A stretch of DNA of 64,000 nt from Methanomassiliicoccus sp. (GTDB lineage: Archaea; Thermoplasmatota; Thermoplasmata; Methanomassiliicoccales; Methanomassiliicoccaceae). Below, one piece after another: positions 26,331 through 35,265 of this stretch; the stretch's first letter is position 1, and each line of letters starts with the position of its first letter. The DNA is taken from contig JAWQJJ010000006.1 of the NCBI GenBank assembly GCA_033485155.1, forward strand, positions 62,001-126,000. The letters are read 5' to 3'. A program made the translations under genes and the position numbers. The notes below the pieces were generated by a model. The model searched no databases and was not told the DNA's origin. It saw nothing but the letters and a program-made list of their open reading frames with translations.

Positions 26331-26789
26331 ATGCGGATGAATATAGTGGACCGTTTGAAAGAGGAGCACCGAGTGATACAGAGCATGATGAACGATCTCC
26401 TCCGGGGGCCGATCGAAGATTCCGAGGCCTATTCCAAATCGTACATCGAGCTAATATCCCGGCTGGAAGCGCACGAGCGGGGGGAGGAGAACACCATCTA
26501 TCGGGAGCTGTCGGCGGACCTGACCATCCGCCCTCTCGCCCTGCAAGCCATGGAGGAGCACCGGCTTATCAGGCAGGTGATGAGGGACCTCGCCGACGTG
26601 GAGATAACCGAGGAGGTATGGATCCCCCGGTTGGTCGTGGCCAACAACCTTGTCTCCCTGCACGTCCAGATCGAGGAGGGCAATGTGCTGGAGCTGGTGC
26701 AGCAATCGTTCGACGACGCCCAGAAAGAAGACCTCGACAGGAGGTTCGTCGAGGAGGAAGAGAAGCTGCTGCTCGCCCTCCGCCGGTAG
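26331..26789 (+). CDS. Hemerythrin-like HHE domain protein
   Basis: This is a four-helix di-iron protein of 152 residues. Candidate ligands are His in KEEHRVIQ, His/Glu in LEAHERGEEN, His in MEEHRLIR, and His/Glu in SLHVQIEEGN. It follows feoB after 48 nt with its own TATA-like CTTATACA, so it may be expressed together or separately. A role in O2/NO binding or iron storage is likely but unproven. It is one of three such proteins in the window. Confidence 0.82.
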   Translation: MRMNIVDRLKEEHRVIQSMMNDLLRGPIEDSEAYSKSYIELISRLEAHERGEENTIYRELSADLTIRPLALQAMEEHRLIRQVMRDLADVEITEEVWIPRLVVANNLVSLHVQIEEGNVLELVQQSFDDAQKEDLDRRFVEEEEKLLLALRR

Positions 26790-26831
26790 AACTGGCCAAT
26801 CATTATATCATCGCCGGCTTTCTAGGGCGGC

Positions 26832-27467
26832 GTGGAACTGGAGGTACTGTTCGCAACCGCCTTCGCGCTCGAGATCGTGTTCTGCGCCATCCCCGGTGCG
26901 GTCACCGCGGAGGCCCTGCGCCGAGGGATCACCGGAGGCTATCGTCCGGCCTTGTGGGTGCAGCTGGGCTCCCTAATCGGGGACCTGATATGGGCAGTGA
27001 TCGCTTTGGTCGGCCTGGCAGTGCTCTTCCAGAGCGTCCCGGTACGGCTGGGGCTTGGCCTCATCGGGTGCCTATTCATGCTGTACCTGGCGGTGCAGTC
27101 ACTCATGGGGGCCAGGAGAGGCGGTATGCCCGGGACTACGTCCGAGGGGGACCGAAGCGACTTCATGACCGGAGTGATGCTCTCGACCAGCAACCCCTTC
27201 CAACTGGCATTCTGGCTGGGCATCGGGGCTACTACCATCGCCGCCATCGTCCCCAACCCTGCCGTCGAGCATTATGTAGTGTTCTTAGCGGGCTTCACCA
27301 TCGCCGGGTTCCTATGGTGCCCGTTCTTCGCCTATGTCGTGAGCGTGGGGCGGCGTTTCGTCAACGCCCGCACCTTCCAGGCGATCCAGCTCATCTGCGG
27401 CATCTTCCTCGCCTATGTCGGATTGAACCTGCTGTGGTCTACCCTCGCCTCCACCGGCCTGATCTGA
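26832..27467 (+). CDS. LysE-family amino-acid exporter
   Basis: At 211 residues with six membrane helices it fits LysE/RhtB exporters. The N-terminal helix ends with IPGAVTAEALRRGI, matching the family's PGP...A..G pattern. STSNPFQLAFWLG resembles the conserved NP(K/...) motif of helix 4. It starts at GTG 26832. The neighbours are a hemerythrin and the convergent gltX. The substrate is not predictable. A second member is encoded at 43.3 kb. Confidence 0.82.
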   Translation: MELEVLFATAFALEIVFCAIPGAVTAEALRRGITGGYRPALWVQLGSLIGDLIWAVIALVGLAVLFQSVPVRLGLGLIGCLFMLYLAVQSLMGARRGGMPGTTSEGDRSDFMTGVMLSTSNPFQLAFWLGIGATTIAAIVPNPAVEHYVVFLAGFTIAGFLWCPFFAYVVSVGRRFVNARTFQAIQLICGIFLAYVGLNLLWSTLASTGLI

Positions 27468-27564
27468 ACCTCGTCGCGTCGCCAAGCGATAGAACGGACA
27501 TCGGCCTGCCCGCCGGCCGTTACCATGGGGCCGATACCCCGGATGGTACGACCTTACACGTTCT

Positions 27565-29247
27565 TCACTGTGTAAAGTAGGCTAAGATGTGCGGGGAGAT
27601 CGAATCGATCCGGGCGAAGCCGAACCGCTCGAACTGCACGACCTTATCCGCCTCGTTGGTCGGTAGGCGCTCTGCGACCCCCCTGCGGGCCGAACCATCG
27701 GGCATGAGGACCTCACACTCGGCCCCGTCCGCGGGCACCCAGTGGGATATCTTGACCCCCTCCCTGAGCACATTGTGGTCGTTGCCGGTATACACACCCT
27801 TGCCATCTTCCCACCGCAGGTTGCACAGGTCCTTGAGCCGTACCGTGCCCCTCTCCCGGAAGCCTTCCAGGTCCTCCCGTGTCATCAGCACCGTGATGGG
27901 CGCGGTGAGGACATGGTTCCTGGTCCCCCTCTCGGGATGATCAGGGTGGAGCGGGGAGCGAGACTCCAGGCGGTCCACGCCCACGATCTCCAGCGGCTGC
28001 GGGTCCCACACAAAGAAGTAGCGGTCGGCCGCCGGGTCGATGATCTGCTTGTTGAACGCGTACAGGTTCTCCCAGGAGAATTCGATGTCCACGTCCTTCA
28101 TCCCGACGTCCAACCAGAAGTTGCGTATGGCCTCGGCCTGGATACCCCGCCGAGCCATCGCCCTGACCGTGCCCAGGCGTATGTCGTCCCAACCTGAGTA
28201 CTCCCCGCTCTGGATGCCCTTGTGGATGGTAGAGGTCTTGAGGATCGCTTCCGGAATGTGCACCAGGCCGTAGTGATGGTACCAAGGTCGTTTCCATCCG
28301 AAATAATTGAATATATACTCTTGGCGAAGAGTGTTGTTGAGATGGTCCTTGCCCCGGATGACATGGGTGAGGCCGAGCAGGTGATCGTCCACCGCCACCG
28401 AGAGGTTCATCATCGGGTACACGGTGTACCGGTCCCCGGTCCGAGGATGGGGTACCGAGTCCACTATCCTCAGGCCGACGAAGTCACGGACCGCCGGGTT
28501 GGGATGGTGTAGATCGGTCTTGACCACTAACACCGCCTCCTCCTCGCCGAAGGCGTGGGAGAGCATCTTGTCGAACAGCTCGTTGGCCTCCTCTGGAGTC
28601 TGCGAATGGTGGGGACACGCTGTGCACTGCTCCTTCATCTGTCTCCATGGTTCGGGAGGGCAGGTGCACACGTACGCCTTGCCCATGTCTATGAGCTGTC
28701 GGGCGATGCCGTAGTAGATCTCGAACCGGTCAGATTGGATGACCGTCTCGTCGACGTGTACCCCCAGCCAGGCGAGATCCTCAGGGATCATCTTGTAGGC
28801 TTCGGGATCGATCTTCTCCGGATTGGTGTCCTCCAGCCGGTTGATGTACTTGCCCTTGTATCTCTTCACATACTCGTCGTTCAGCAACGAGACTCGGGTG
28901 TGGCCTATATGCAGCGGCCCCGAGGGTCCGGGAGCCATGCGCATCACGACCTTGCCCTCCACCGCTTCGGGAAGGTCGGGGAGCACGTGCTTGCGCTCGG
29001 TCTTGGTCTTCTTTAATAGATTGGGGTCGATGGTCTCGGCGGCCCTCTGGATGTCCTCGAGCGGCATGGCTTCCACCTCGCGGCAGACCTCCTCGGCCGC
29101 CGCCGCGACCTCCTTGGCCTTGGACCGCAGGTCCGGCCGTTCTGCCAGCACCTTGCCCATGACGGCCTTCGGGTTGGCCCTCCCTCCGAAGAGGGCGGCG
29201 TTCTGCAGCGCGTACTTCCTGATCGCCTCTTTCAGCTCGGCGGACAT
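27565..29247 (-). CDS. gltX: Glutamyl-tRNA synthetase, archaeal type
   Basis: This class I synthetase of the GlxRS archaeal/eukaryal branch has HIGH-type PLHIGHTR at about residue 114. The KMSKS counterpart is LKTSTIHKG, and a C-terminal beta-barrel anticodon domain follows (about 390-560). A Cys/His knot-like CTCPPEPWRQMKEQCTACPHH sits in the catalytic region. Length 560 is normal. Archaeal enzymes are usually non-discriminating and also make Glu-tRNA(Gln) for GatDE, and this is expected here. It is monocistronic, convergent with the LysE gene. Confidence 0.95.
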   Translation of the reverse strand: MSAELKEAIRKYALQNAALFGGRANPKAVMGKVLAERPDLRSKAKEVAAAAEEVCREVEAMPLEDIQRAAETIDPNLLKKTKTERKHVLPDLPEAVEGKVVMRMAPGPSGPLHIGHTRVSLLNDEYVKRYKGKYINRLEDTNPEKIDPEAYKMIPEDLAWLGVHVDETVIQSDRFEIYYGIARQLIDMGKAYVCTCPPEPWRQMKEQCTACPHHSQTPEEANELFDKMLSHAFGEEEAVLVVKTDLHHPNPAVRDFVGLRIVDSVPHPRTGDRYTVYPMMNLSVAVDDHLLGLTHVIRGKDHLNNTLRQEYIFNYFGWKRPWYHHYGLVHIPEAILKTSTIHKGIQSGEYSGWDDIRLGTVRAMARRGIQAEAIRNFWLDVGMKDVDIEFSWENLYAFNKQIIDPAADRYFFVWDPQPLEIVGVDRLESRSPLHPDHPERGTRNHVLTAPITVLMTREDLEGFRERGTVRLKDLCNLRWEDGKGVYTGNDHNVLREGVKISHWVPADGAECEVLMPDGSARRGVAERLPTNEADKVVQFERFGFARIDSISPHILAYFTQ

Positions 29248-29315
29248 CGGGCGTCCATCAGATAACCCTCTCTTCTATCTTTCTACTATGGGTAAGGGCG
29301 GCTCCTTCCGTGCGC

Positions 29316-29993
29316 TCACCGCCCGCCGGGACCGAACCATCGAGTGAGCTGGTCCGAGACCGCGGCAAAGGCGCTCTCCAAGAGGTAAGTGTCGCCATGG
29401 ATGGCCTGCTCTAGCCGAACGGCGTTGCGACCGCGGGCCCGCAGCGCGTCCCCCGCTTCCACGATCTCGGGCACGTCCCTGGATCCGTAGATGATCAAAG
29501 TCCTCTTTCTTTCCACATCCTGGACGGCGGGGAGGCGGCGGAGGAGATCGAAGACCGCGCTTGGATCGTCAGGCTTCACCCGGTAGCTGCGAAGCTTTCG
29601 CAGCAGGTCCTGGGTCCGCGGGCAGTAGCCGGGGTCCAGGGGAGGGGACAGCCCGATGGCGAAGTCCGCACTGCTGATGAGCGCCAGCCGTCCCCCCAGT
29701 GAATGGCCGATGGCCACCACACGGCCCCGGCTCCGGAAGTGGCCGATGGCAGCCTCGACGTCGTCAAGAGCACCGAGGTCAAGGGGAAGGGGATGCTCCC
29801 CGTGGCCCCGTAGGTCGATGGCGCAAGCCGTCAGGCCGCTCTCGGCTACCCGCATGGCGAGGCCCAACTGCTCCTCCTTGCAGCCCCCGTAGCCATGGGC
29901 GATGACCGCCGATCCTACAGGATGGCGAGGTGTGATCACCATGCCCGGCACCTCGATGTCCGGTCCATCGATCCTGATCCGCCCTATTTCCAT
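29316..29993 (-). CDS. Alpha/beta hydrolase
   Basis: This 225-residue single-domain hydrolase has an oxyanion region HGYGGCKEE, the nucleophile elbow AIGHSLGGRLAL, a candidate Asp in IIYGSRDVPE and a candidate His in QAIHGDTYL. There is no signal peptide, so it is cytosolic. It lies 68 nt upstream of gltX on the same strand and may share a transcript. It probably acts as an esterase or dienelactone-hydrolase-like enzyme. Substrate unknown. Confidence 0.82.
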   Translation of the reverse strand: MEIGRIRIDGPDIEVPGMVITPRHPVGSAVIAHGYGGCKEEQLGLAMRVAESGLTACAIDLRGHGEHPLPLDLGALDDVEAAIGHFRSRGRVVAIGHSLGGRLALISSADFAIGLSPPLDPGYCPRTQDLLRKLRSYRVKPDDPSAVFDLLRRLPAVQDVERKRTLIIYGSRDVPEIVEAGDALRARGRNAVRLEQAIHGDTYLLESAFAAVSDQLTRWFGPGGR

Positions 29994-30167
29994 TCAGGTC
30001 CCAGCTCCGGAGGGGGATCGTGCAGGTCGGTAATAATCCAGTATGTCCAGTCCTCAGGAATTGGGCTAGAACAAAGGCGGGGATAGATCTCGCCCGAAGG
30101 GCCACCTCAGATTCCATCCCTAACCGGCCGCGTCCGTCATGCCTGCTGGGAAGCTGGTGCCAATCCA

Positions 30168-30177
30168 TTAATATAAC
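30168..30177 (+). promoter_or_regulatory. TATA box of the UbiD-family gene
   Basis: TTAATATAAC lies 20-29 nt before the ATG at 30198, consistent with a leaderless transcript. Confidence 0.6.
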
Positions 30178-30197
30178 CGCACACACGATTACCGGCC

Positions 30198-31460
30198 ATG
30201 GCCATGCGCAATCTCGTAGAGGGGATGAAGGACGCGATCAAGGTGGACGAGGCGGTCCCGCTCGAGCTGGAGGTCTCCAAGCTCCTGATGAAAGACCAGA
30301 CCCGTCCGGTGGTGTTCTCCGATCTAAACGGGATGCGTGCGGCAGGCAACTTGTGGTCCACCCGGGAGAGGATCGCCGGAGCTATGGGAATTCGCAAGGA
30401 GGAGCTGATACCCAAGATGCTGGAGGCCATGGCCTCGCCCTCCGCGCCGAAGCTGGTGGGCGATGCCCCGTTCATGGACGATGTCCGCACCGAGTTTGAC
30501 CTCACCAAGCTTCCCATTCCCAAGTACTTCCCCGGGGACCAGGGAAGGTACATCACATCCGCGGTGGCGGTGGCCGAGCACGAGGGCAAGCGAAACGTGT
30601 CCTTCCACCGCATGTGCCTGCGGGACGAAAGGTCCTTCGCCATACGATTGGTGCCCAGGCATCTGTACACCATGTGGAAGAGCGCCCAGGCGAAGGGGAA
30701 AGACCTGCCGGTGGCGTTCTCCATGGGACTGTGTCCCCCTGTCCTCCTCGCTGCTGCCATGTCCACCGACTACGCCACCGACGAGATGCACATCGCCTCC
30801 TCCCTGAAGCAGAGGACGCTGGGCTCCCCCCTGGAGGTGGCCAGGCTCAACGGCGGCCTAACGGTGCCGGCCCAGGCGGAGATAGTCTTCGAGGGACGCA
30901 TAACCTCCACCATGGTGGACGAGGGTCCGTTCATGGACATCACCGGCACCTATGACTCGGTTCGTCCGGCCCCGGTGTTCGAGGTCGACCGCCTCTACAT
31001 GCGCAAGGACCCGGTGTTCCATCTCCTCCTGCCCGGCGGCTATGAGCACTACATGATGATGGGTCTTCCGAGAGAGCCGATAATCTACCGCACGGTGAAC
31101 CAAGTCGTACCTCGAGTGCACGGAGTCCGGCTGACCGAAGGAGGCTGCTGCTGGCTGCATGGGGTCGTGTCCATCACCAAGAACAAGGAAGGGGATGGGA
31201 TCAACGCTGCCATGGCCGCGTTCTCCGGCCACCCGTCGATGAAGAAGGTGACCATTGTGGACGAGGATATCGACATATTCGACGACCGCGACGTGGAGTG
31301 GGCTGAGGCCACCCGTTTCCAGGCCTCCCGTTCGCTCATGGTAGCCAACAACGCCGCTGGCTCCTCCCTGGATCCCAGCTCTGAAGGCACGACCTCCAAG
31401 GTTGCGATCGACGCCACCAAGCCGTTCGGGGCCAAGGGTTTCGACCGTGCCAGGCTTTAG
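30198..31460 (+). CDS. UbiD-family decarboxylase, probable anhydromevalonate phosphate decarboxylase
   Basis: The protein belongs to the prenylated-FMN-dependent UbiD family (420 residues). Conserved segments include KYFPGDQGRYITS, SFHRMCLRDERSF, VEVARL-like LEVARLNGG, MDITGTYD and VHGVRLTEGG. In archaea the short UbiD homologs decarboxylate trans-anhydromevalonate 5-phosphate in the archaeal mevalonate pathway. I infer that role here because no aromatic-acid operon surrounds it. No ubiX flavin prenyltransferase or phosphomevalonate dehydratase gene lies in the window. It is monocistronic with its own TATA box. Confidence 0.82.
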   Translation: MAMRNLVEGMKDAIKVDEAVPLELEVSKLLMKDQTRPVVFSDLNGMRAAGNLWSTRERIAGAMGIRKEELIPKMLEAMASPSAPKLVGDAPFMDDVRTEFDLTKLPIPKYFPGDQGRYITSAVAVAEHEGKRNVSFHRMCLRDERSFAIRLVPRHLYTMWKSAQAKGKDLPVAFSMGLCPPVLLAAAMSTDYATDEMHIASSLKQRTLGSPLEVARLNGGLTVPAQAEIVFEGRITSTMVDEGPFMDITGTYDSVRPAPVFEVDRLYMRKDPVFHLLLPGGYEHYMMMGLPREPIIYRTVNQVVPRVHGVRLTEGGCCWLHGVVSITKNKEGDGINAAMAAFSGHPSMKKVTIVDEDIDIFDDRDVEWAEATRFQASRSLMVANNAAGSSLDPSSEGTTSKVAIDATKPFGAKGFDRARL

Positions 31461-31606
31461 TTCTCAGGGCCTTCGCACTGCCCGGGGCCGGGGTTCGGTC
31501 GCTCTATCACGTCCAATTTATTTTTCGACAGGATATTATTATCATTAAGAAAGTATTTTAAAACGCTCCGCTCCATTATTTCTGAGGAACTGGAACGGAG
31601 GCTGAT

Positions 31607-32656
31607 ATGACCACTAACATCGCTATTAACGGCATGGGCCGCATCGGAAGGATAATCGCCAGGCGCTACATCACTGACCCGCCGCCAGGTATCAAGCTGG
31701 TAGCGGCGAACGACCTGTTCTCGCCCGATGACATCGCCTATCTTATGCGGTACGACTCGGTTCACGGGAGGGCACCGTTCGAAGTCGAAAGCACCGCGAA
31801 CTCCCTGCGACTAGACGGCCAGGAGGTCGACATGAGGCACGAGAAGGATCCGTCCGATCTGCCATGGGCGGATCTGGGAGTGGACATCGTGCTTGAGTGC
31901 ACCGGCCTATTCCGGGACCGGGACAAGGCGGCCAAGCACCTGGAGGCCGGGGCATCAAAGGTCATCATAAGCGCCCCCTCCGACACCGCGGACCTCAGCA
32001 TCATCCTGGGCGTCAACCAGGACAAGTACGACCCCCGCGTCCATCACGTGGTGTCCAACACCTCGTGCACGACGAACTCCCTGGCCCCGGTGGCGAAGGT
32101 CCTCAACGATTCCTTCGGCGTCGAGCTCCTCATGGCCACCACCGTGCACGCCTACACCGCCAGCCAAAAGCTGGTGGACGGGCCGGCGAGGAAGAAGAGG
32201 AGAGGGCGGGCCGCCGCCCTGTCTCTTGTTCCAACCACTACGGGAGCCGCCAACGCCACGGCGAGGACGATCCCGGAGCTGGAAGGGAAGATGTTCGCCA
32301 CCGCCATTCGTGCCCCGGTGCCCGACGGAGCGATAACCGACATCTCCGCCCTCCTCAAGCAGGAGGTGACCGAAGACATGGTCAACAACGCACTGAGGGG
32401 CGCGGCGGAAGGTCCGATGAATGGCATCCTCGGGGTGAGCGAGGACGAGCTGGTATCCCAGGATATTATCACCGATCCCCGCTCCTCGATCATCGACGCC
32501 CGGTCCACCAAGGTCGTGGCCGAACGAATGGTCAAGGTGTTGGCCTGGTACGACAACGAGTACGGGTTCTCCTGCCGCATGCTGGACCTCGCCTCATACA
32601 TGGCCCGCCTGGGCGGTATGGATAGGGAGCGTAGGGCCGAGATGGTCAGGGCATGA
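31607..32656 (+). CDS. gap: Glyceraldehyde-3-phosphate dehydrogenase, bacterial (class I) type
   Basis: This NAD(P)-binding enzyme interconverts G3P and 1,3-bisphosphoglycerate. It has NGMGRIGR at the N-terminus, the catalytic Cys in SNTSCTTN, the S-loop/phosphate residues in TVHAYTASQKLVDG, and WYDNEYGFSCRM at the end. These are signatures of the bacterial/eukaryotic GapA class, not of the archaeal class II enzymes. Horizontal acquisition is likely. It is the first gene of gap-pfkB-fba-gpmA, overlapping pfkB by 4 nt (ATGA). Confidence 0.95.
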   Translation: MTTNIAINGMGRIGRIIARRYITDPPPGIKLVAANDLFSPDDIAYLMRYDSVHGRAPFEVESTANSLRLDGQEVDMRHEKDPSDLPWADLGVDIVLECTGLFRDRDKAAKHLEAGASKVIISAPSDTADLSIILGVNQDKYDPRVHHVVSNTSCTTNSLAPVAKVLNDSFGVELLMATTVHAYTASQKLVDGPARKKRRGRAAALSLVPTTTGAANATARTIPELEGKMFATAIRAPVPDGAITDISALLKQEVTEDMVNNALRGAAEGPMNGILGVSEDELVSQDIITDPRSSIIDARSTKVVAERMVKVLAWYDNEYGFSCRMLDLASYMARLGGMDRERRAEMVRA

Positions 32657-33630
32657 ACGACCGCGGAGCGGCGGGGACGCGGGTGTACACCCTGGCCCTG
32701 AACCCGGCCATCGACCGGACCTTCTGGGTCGACCGGATCGACTACGAGGAGTCCAACCGGGTACGCCAGGAGTGCCGCTACCCTGGGGGCAAGGGGATCG
32801 ACGTCTCCCGGGTGCTGACCGGCCTGGGTGTCCCCAACATCGCCCTGGGCTTCTCCGGCGGCTACACCGGGCACGAGCTGGAGCACCGCCTGGCATGCGA
32901 GGGCGTGGCCACCGATCTTATTCCGGTCTCCGGAGAGACGAGGACGAACGTCATCGTCAACGAGTCATCGACCGGCCGGCAGATACTCCTCACCGCCAGC
33001 GGCCCGGAGGTGACCCGTCAGGAGATGGACGCTCTAATCGCCAAAATCCAACGGCTTGACGACGCTTTCATGGTCGCCATCGGCGGCAGCCTGCCGCCGG
33101 GGGCGGGGGCGGACACCTACGGTCGATTGATCACCATGCTGCGAGGGCAGGGCATCATCACATTCCTTGATGCTGACGGGGAGGCCATGAGGCATGGCGT
33201 TGCCGCCGGTCCTGACTATATCAAGCCAAACCGTCACGAGCTCGGGGAAATGGTGGGGAGGGAGCTCGGGAGTACTGAGGAGGTCATCGGAGCGGCTGAG
33301 GAGGTCCAAGCTCAAGGGGTCGGCACTGTCCTCGCTTCCATGGGCGCGGAGGGCATGGTGATGGTCGATGGGGAGCGGGCCTACTGGGCCTCCCCGCCCG
33401 CGGTCGAGGCGGTCAATAATGTGGGGGTCGGGGATTCCGCCGTCGCCGGTTTCATCTACGGCCTAGCTTCCGGAATGGGGGCGGTGGACTGCCTCAGGCA
33501 CGGGACTGCCGCGGGCACGGCAACTGCCCTCAAGCCGGGAACAGCGAGGGCGAGCCGAGCGGACATCCTGGCGATGCTGCCCAGGATAAGGACCAAGGAA
33601 CTGGAGAGGGAGGCATATGTCCGAGCTTGA
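32653..33630 (+). CDS. PfkB-family sugar-phosphate kinase (phosphofructokinase-like)
   Basis: This ribokinase-fold enzyme resembles FruK/LacC/PfkB. It has the N-terminal LALNPAIDRTFWV, GGKGIDVSRVLTGLG, and a C-terminal catalytic loop GVGDSAVAGF, where most members have GAGDS. The catalytic Asp is kept. The operon position, between gap and FBP aldolase, suggests that it phosphorylates fructose 6-phosphate or fructose 1-phosphate to feed the aldolase. Which one cannot be decided from sequence. It overlaps gap by 4 nt and fba by 14 nt. Confidence 0.88.
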   Translation: MNDRGAAGTRVYTLALNPAIDRTFWVDRIDYEESNRVRQECRYPGGKGIDVSRVLTGLGVPNIALGFSGGYTGHELEHRLACEGVATDLIPVSGETRTNVIVNESSTGRQILLTASGPEVTRQEMDALIAKIQRLDDAFMVAIGGSLPPGAGADTYGRLITMLRGQGIITFLDADGEAMRHGVAAGPDYIKPNRHELGEMVGRELGSTEEVIGAAEEVQAQGVGTVLASMGAEGMVMVDGERAYWASPPAVEAVNNVGVGDSAVAGFIYGLASGMGAVDCLRHGTAAGTATALKPGTARASRADILAMLPRIRTKELEREAYVRA

Positions 33631-34534
33631 CAAGCTCGTGCCCTTGGACGTGCCCCGGGCGGAACGCCGGGCGTTCCAGGATAACTACGCTGCCCTCACT
33701 TCAGGGAAGGGGCGGCTGATGCTGTTCGCGGGGGATCAGAAGGTGGAGCACCTAAACACCGATTTCCTGGGTGATGGTATCTCTCCTGACGACGGGGACC
33801 CCGAGCACCTTTTCCGAATCGCCTCCCGAGCCCGGATCGGCGCCTTCGCCACGCAGTTCGGCCTGGTCAGCCGCTATGGCATGAGCTACCCGGACGTGCC
33901 GTATGTCATCAAGCTGAACTCCAAGACCAATCTGGTCAAGATCGATCAGGCCGAGCCGCTCAGCGTCCAGTGGCAGTCGGTCGATGATGTCGTGAAGCTC
34001 AGGGAGGAGAGCGGGCTCAGGATCCTGGGGATCGGGTATACCTTCTACATCGGGAGCGAGCATGAGGCCCATATGCTGCGGGAGGCGGCCCAGATCGTTA
34101 ATCAGGCCCACCGTCATGGACTCCCCGTCATTCTTTGGTCCTACGCGAGAGGTAAGGCTGTTCCCGAGGAGAAGGACGCCCGGATCATCGCCGGGGCGGC
34201 AGGGGTCGCTGCCTGCCTCGGCGCGGACTTTGCCAAGGTCAACTACCCTCAGGGGGCCGACGCCCCCGCCCGGTTGGGGGACGCGGTACGGGCGGCCGGC
34301 CGAACGAAGATCATATGTTCGGGGGGAGGGAGGATAGAGGTCGAGCCCTTCCTGCAGCGCCTACACGCGCAGATAAATGTCTCCGGCACCTCTGGCAGCG
34401 CAACCGGAAGGAACATACACCAGAAATCGCTTGGGGAGGCTGTGCGGTTCGCCAACGCCATCTACGCCATCACCGTCGAGGGCGCCAGCACCGCCGAGGC
34501 GATGAGCATATACTGGGGTGACCTGGAGAAATGA
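33617..34534 (+). CDS. Class I fructose-bisphosphate aldolase, archaeal DhnA type
   Basis: This Schiff-base aldolase of 305 residues has an N-terminal LFAGDQKVEHLN. The probable Schiff-base Lys is in ADFAKVNYP. GYTFYIGSEHE and the phosphate site KIICSGGGRIE with NVSGTSGSATGRNI are also visible. It cleaves FBP to DHAP and G3P. It lies in the catabolic operon, overlapping pfkB and gpmA. A second, unrelated aldolase (the bifunctional FBP aldolase/phosphatase at 48.9 kb) is probably used for gluconeogenesis. Confidence 0.9.
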   Translation: MSELDKLVPLDVPRAERRAFQDNYAALTSGKGRLMLFAGDQKVEHLNTDFLGDGISPDDGDPEHLFRIASRARIGAFATQFGLVSRYGMSYPDVPYVIKLNSKTNLVKIDQAEPLSVQWQSVDDVVKLREESGLRILGIGYTFYIGSEHEAHMLREAAQIVNQAHRHGLPVILWSYARGKAVPEEKDARIIAGAAGVAACLGADFAKVNYPQGADAPARLGDAVRAAGRTKIICSGGGRIEVEPFLQRLHAQINVSGTSGSATGRNIHQKSLGEAVRFANAIYAITVEGASTAEAMSIYWGDLEK

Positions 34535-35265
34535 GCAATCTCGTCCTACTAAGGCACGGTCAGAGCGAGTGGAACAAGCTGGGCAAGTTCACTGGATGGA
34601 TCGACGTGGACCTCTCGCCCGAGGGCTGCAAGGAGGCAAGGAGCGCGGGGGACCGCCTCCGGGAGGCGGGCATGACATTCGACCTGGCTTACACCTCGGT
34701 GCTCAAGCGGGCCATCCGCACGACATGGCTGGCACTGGAGGGCATGGATCTCATGTACCTACCCATCCATCACTCCTGGCGCCTGAACGAGAGGCACTAC
34801 GGGGCCCTGCAGGGCCTCAACAAGGAGGAGATGACCAAGGTGCACGGAAAGGAGGCGGTCCATGCCTGGAGGCGAGGGTATGATGTCCGCCCTCCTCCTC
34901 TCGAACTCTCGGACCCAATGCACCCTCGGTTCGATCCCCGGTACCGGGGTGTTGACCCTGCCCTCCTCCCGTCCTGCGAGTCTCTGAAGGATACCCTGGC
35001 CAGGGTGCTCCCGTACTGGGATCAGGAGATTCTCCCCCAGGTGTTGAAGGGGAAGGAGGTCCTGGTGGCAGCCCATGGCAACAGTCTCCGGGCCCTGGTC
35101 AAGCACCTGGATGGGATATCGGACGATGAGATCGCTGAACTCAACATCCCCACAGGCATCCCTCTGATCTATGAGATGAATGGCAGAAAGGTGCTCGGGC
35201 ACCATTACCTGGCATCCACCGAAGAACTGGACCGGGCGACCCAGAAGGCCGCCGGGGTCCGTTAG
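34531..35265 (+). CDS. gpmA: 2,3-bisphosphoglycerate-dependent phosphoglycerate mutase
   Basis: This is a histidine phosphatase-superfamily mutase. The catalytic His is in VLLRHGQSEWN, the second His in AAHGNSLRALV, and ERHYGALQGLNK is the GpmA-specific segment. An Arg pair in LKRAIRT is also present. The 244-residue length matches bacterial dPGM rather than the archaeal iPGM (ApgM). It shares ATGA with the aldolase. Its TAG stop overlaps the TAA of the convergent pgk. Like gap it is probably of bacterial origin. Confidence 0.92.
   Translation: MSNLVLLRHGQSEWNKLGKFTGWIDVDLSPEGCKEARSAGDRLREAGMTFDLAYTSVLKRAIRTTWLALEGMDLMYLPIHHSWRLNERHYGALQGLNKEEMTKVHGKEAVHAWRRGYDVRPPPLELSDPMHPRFDPRYRGVDPALLPSCESLKDTLARVLPYWDQEILPQVLKGKEVLVAAHGNSLRALVKHLDGISDDEIAELNIPTGIPLIYEMNGRKVLGHHYLASTEELDRATQKAAGVR

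Noticed and set aside
25697-27580. A 627-codon open frame overlapping feoB and downstream genes
   Set aside because: It runs through three well-supported genes in another frame, is very rich in Arg/Pro/Gly/His and has no motif. It is a GC-rich shadow.
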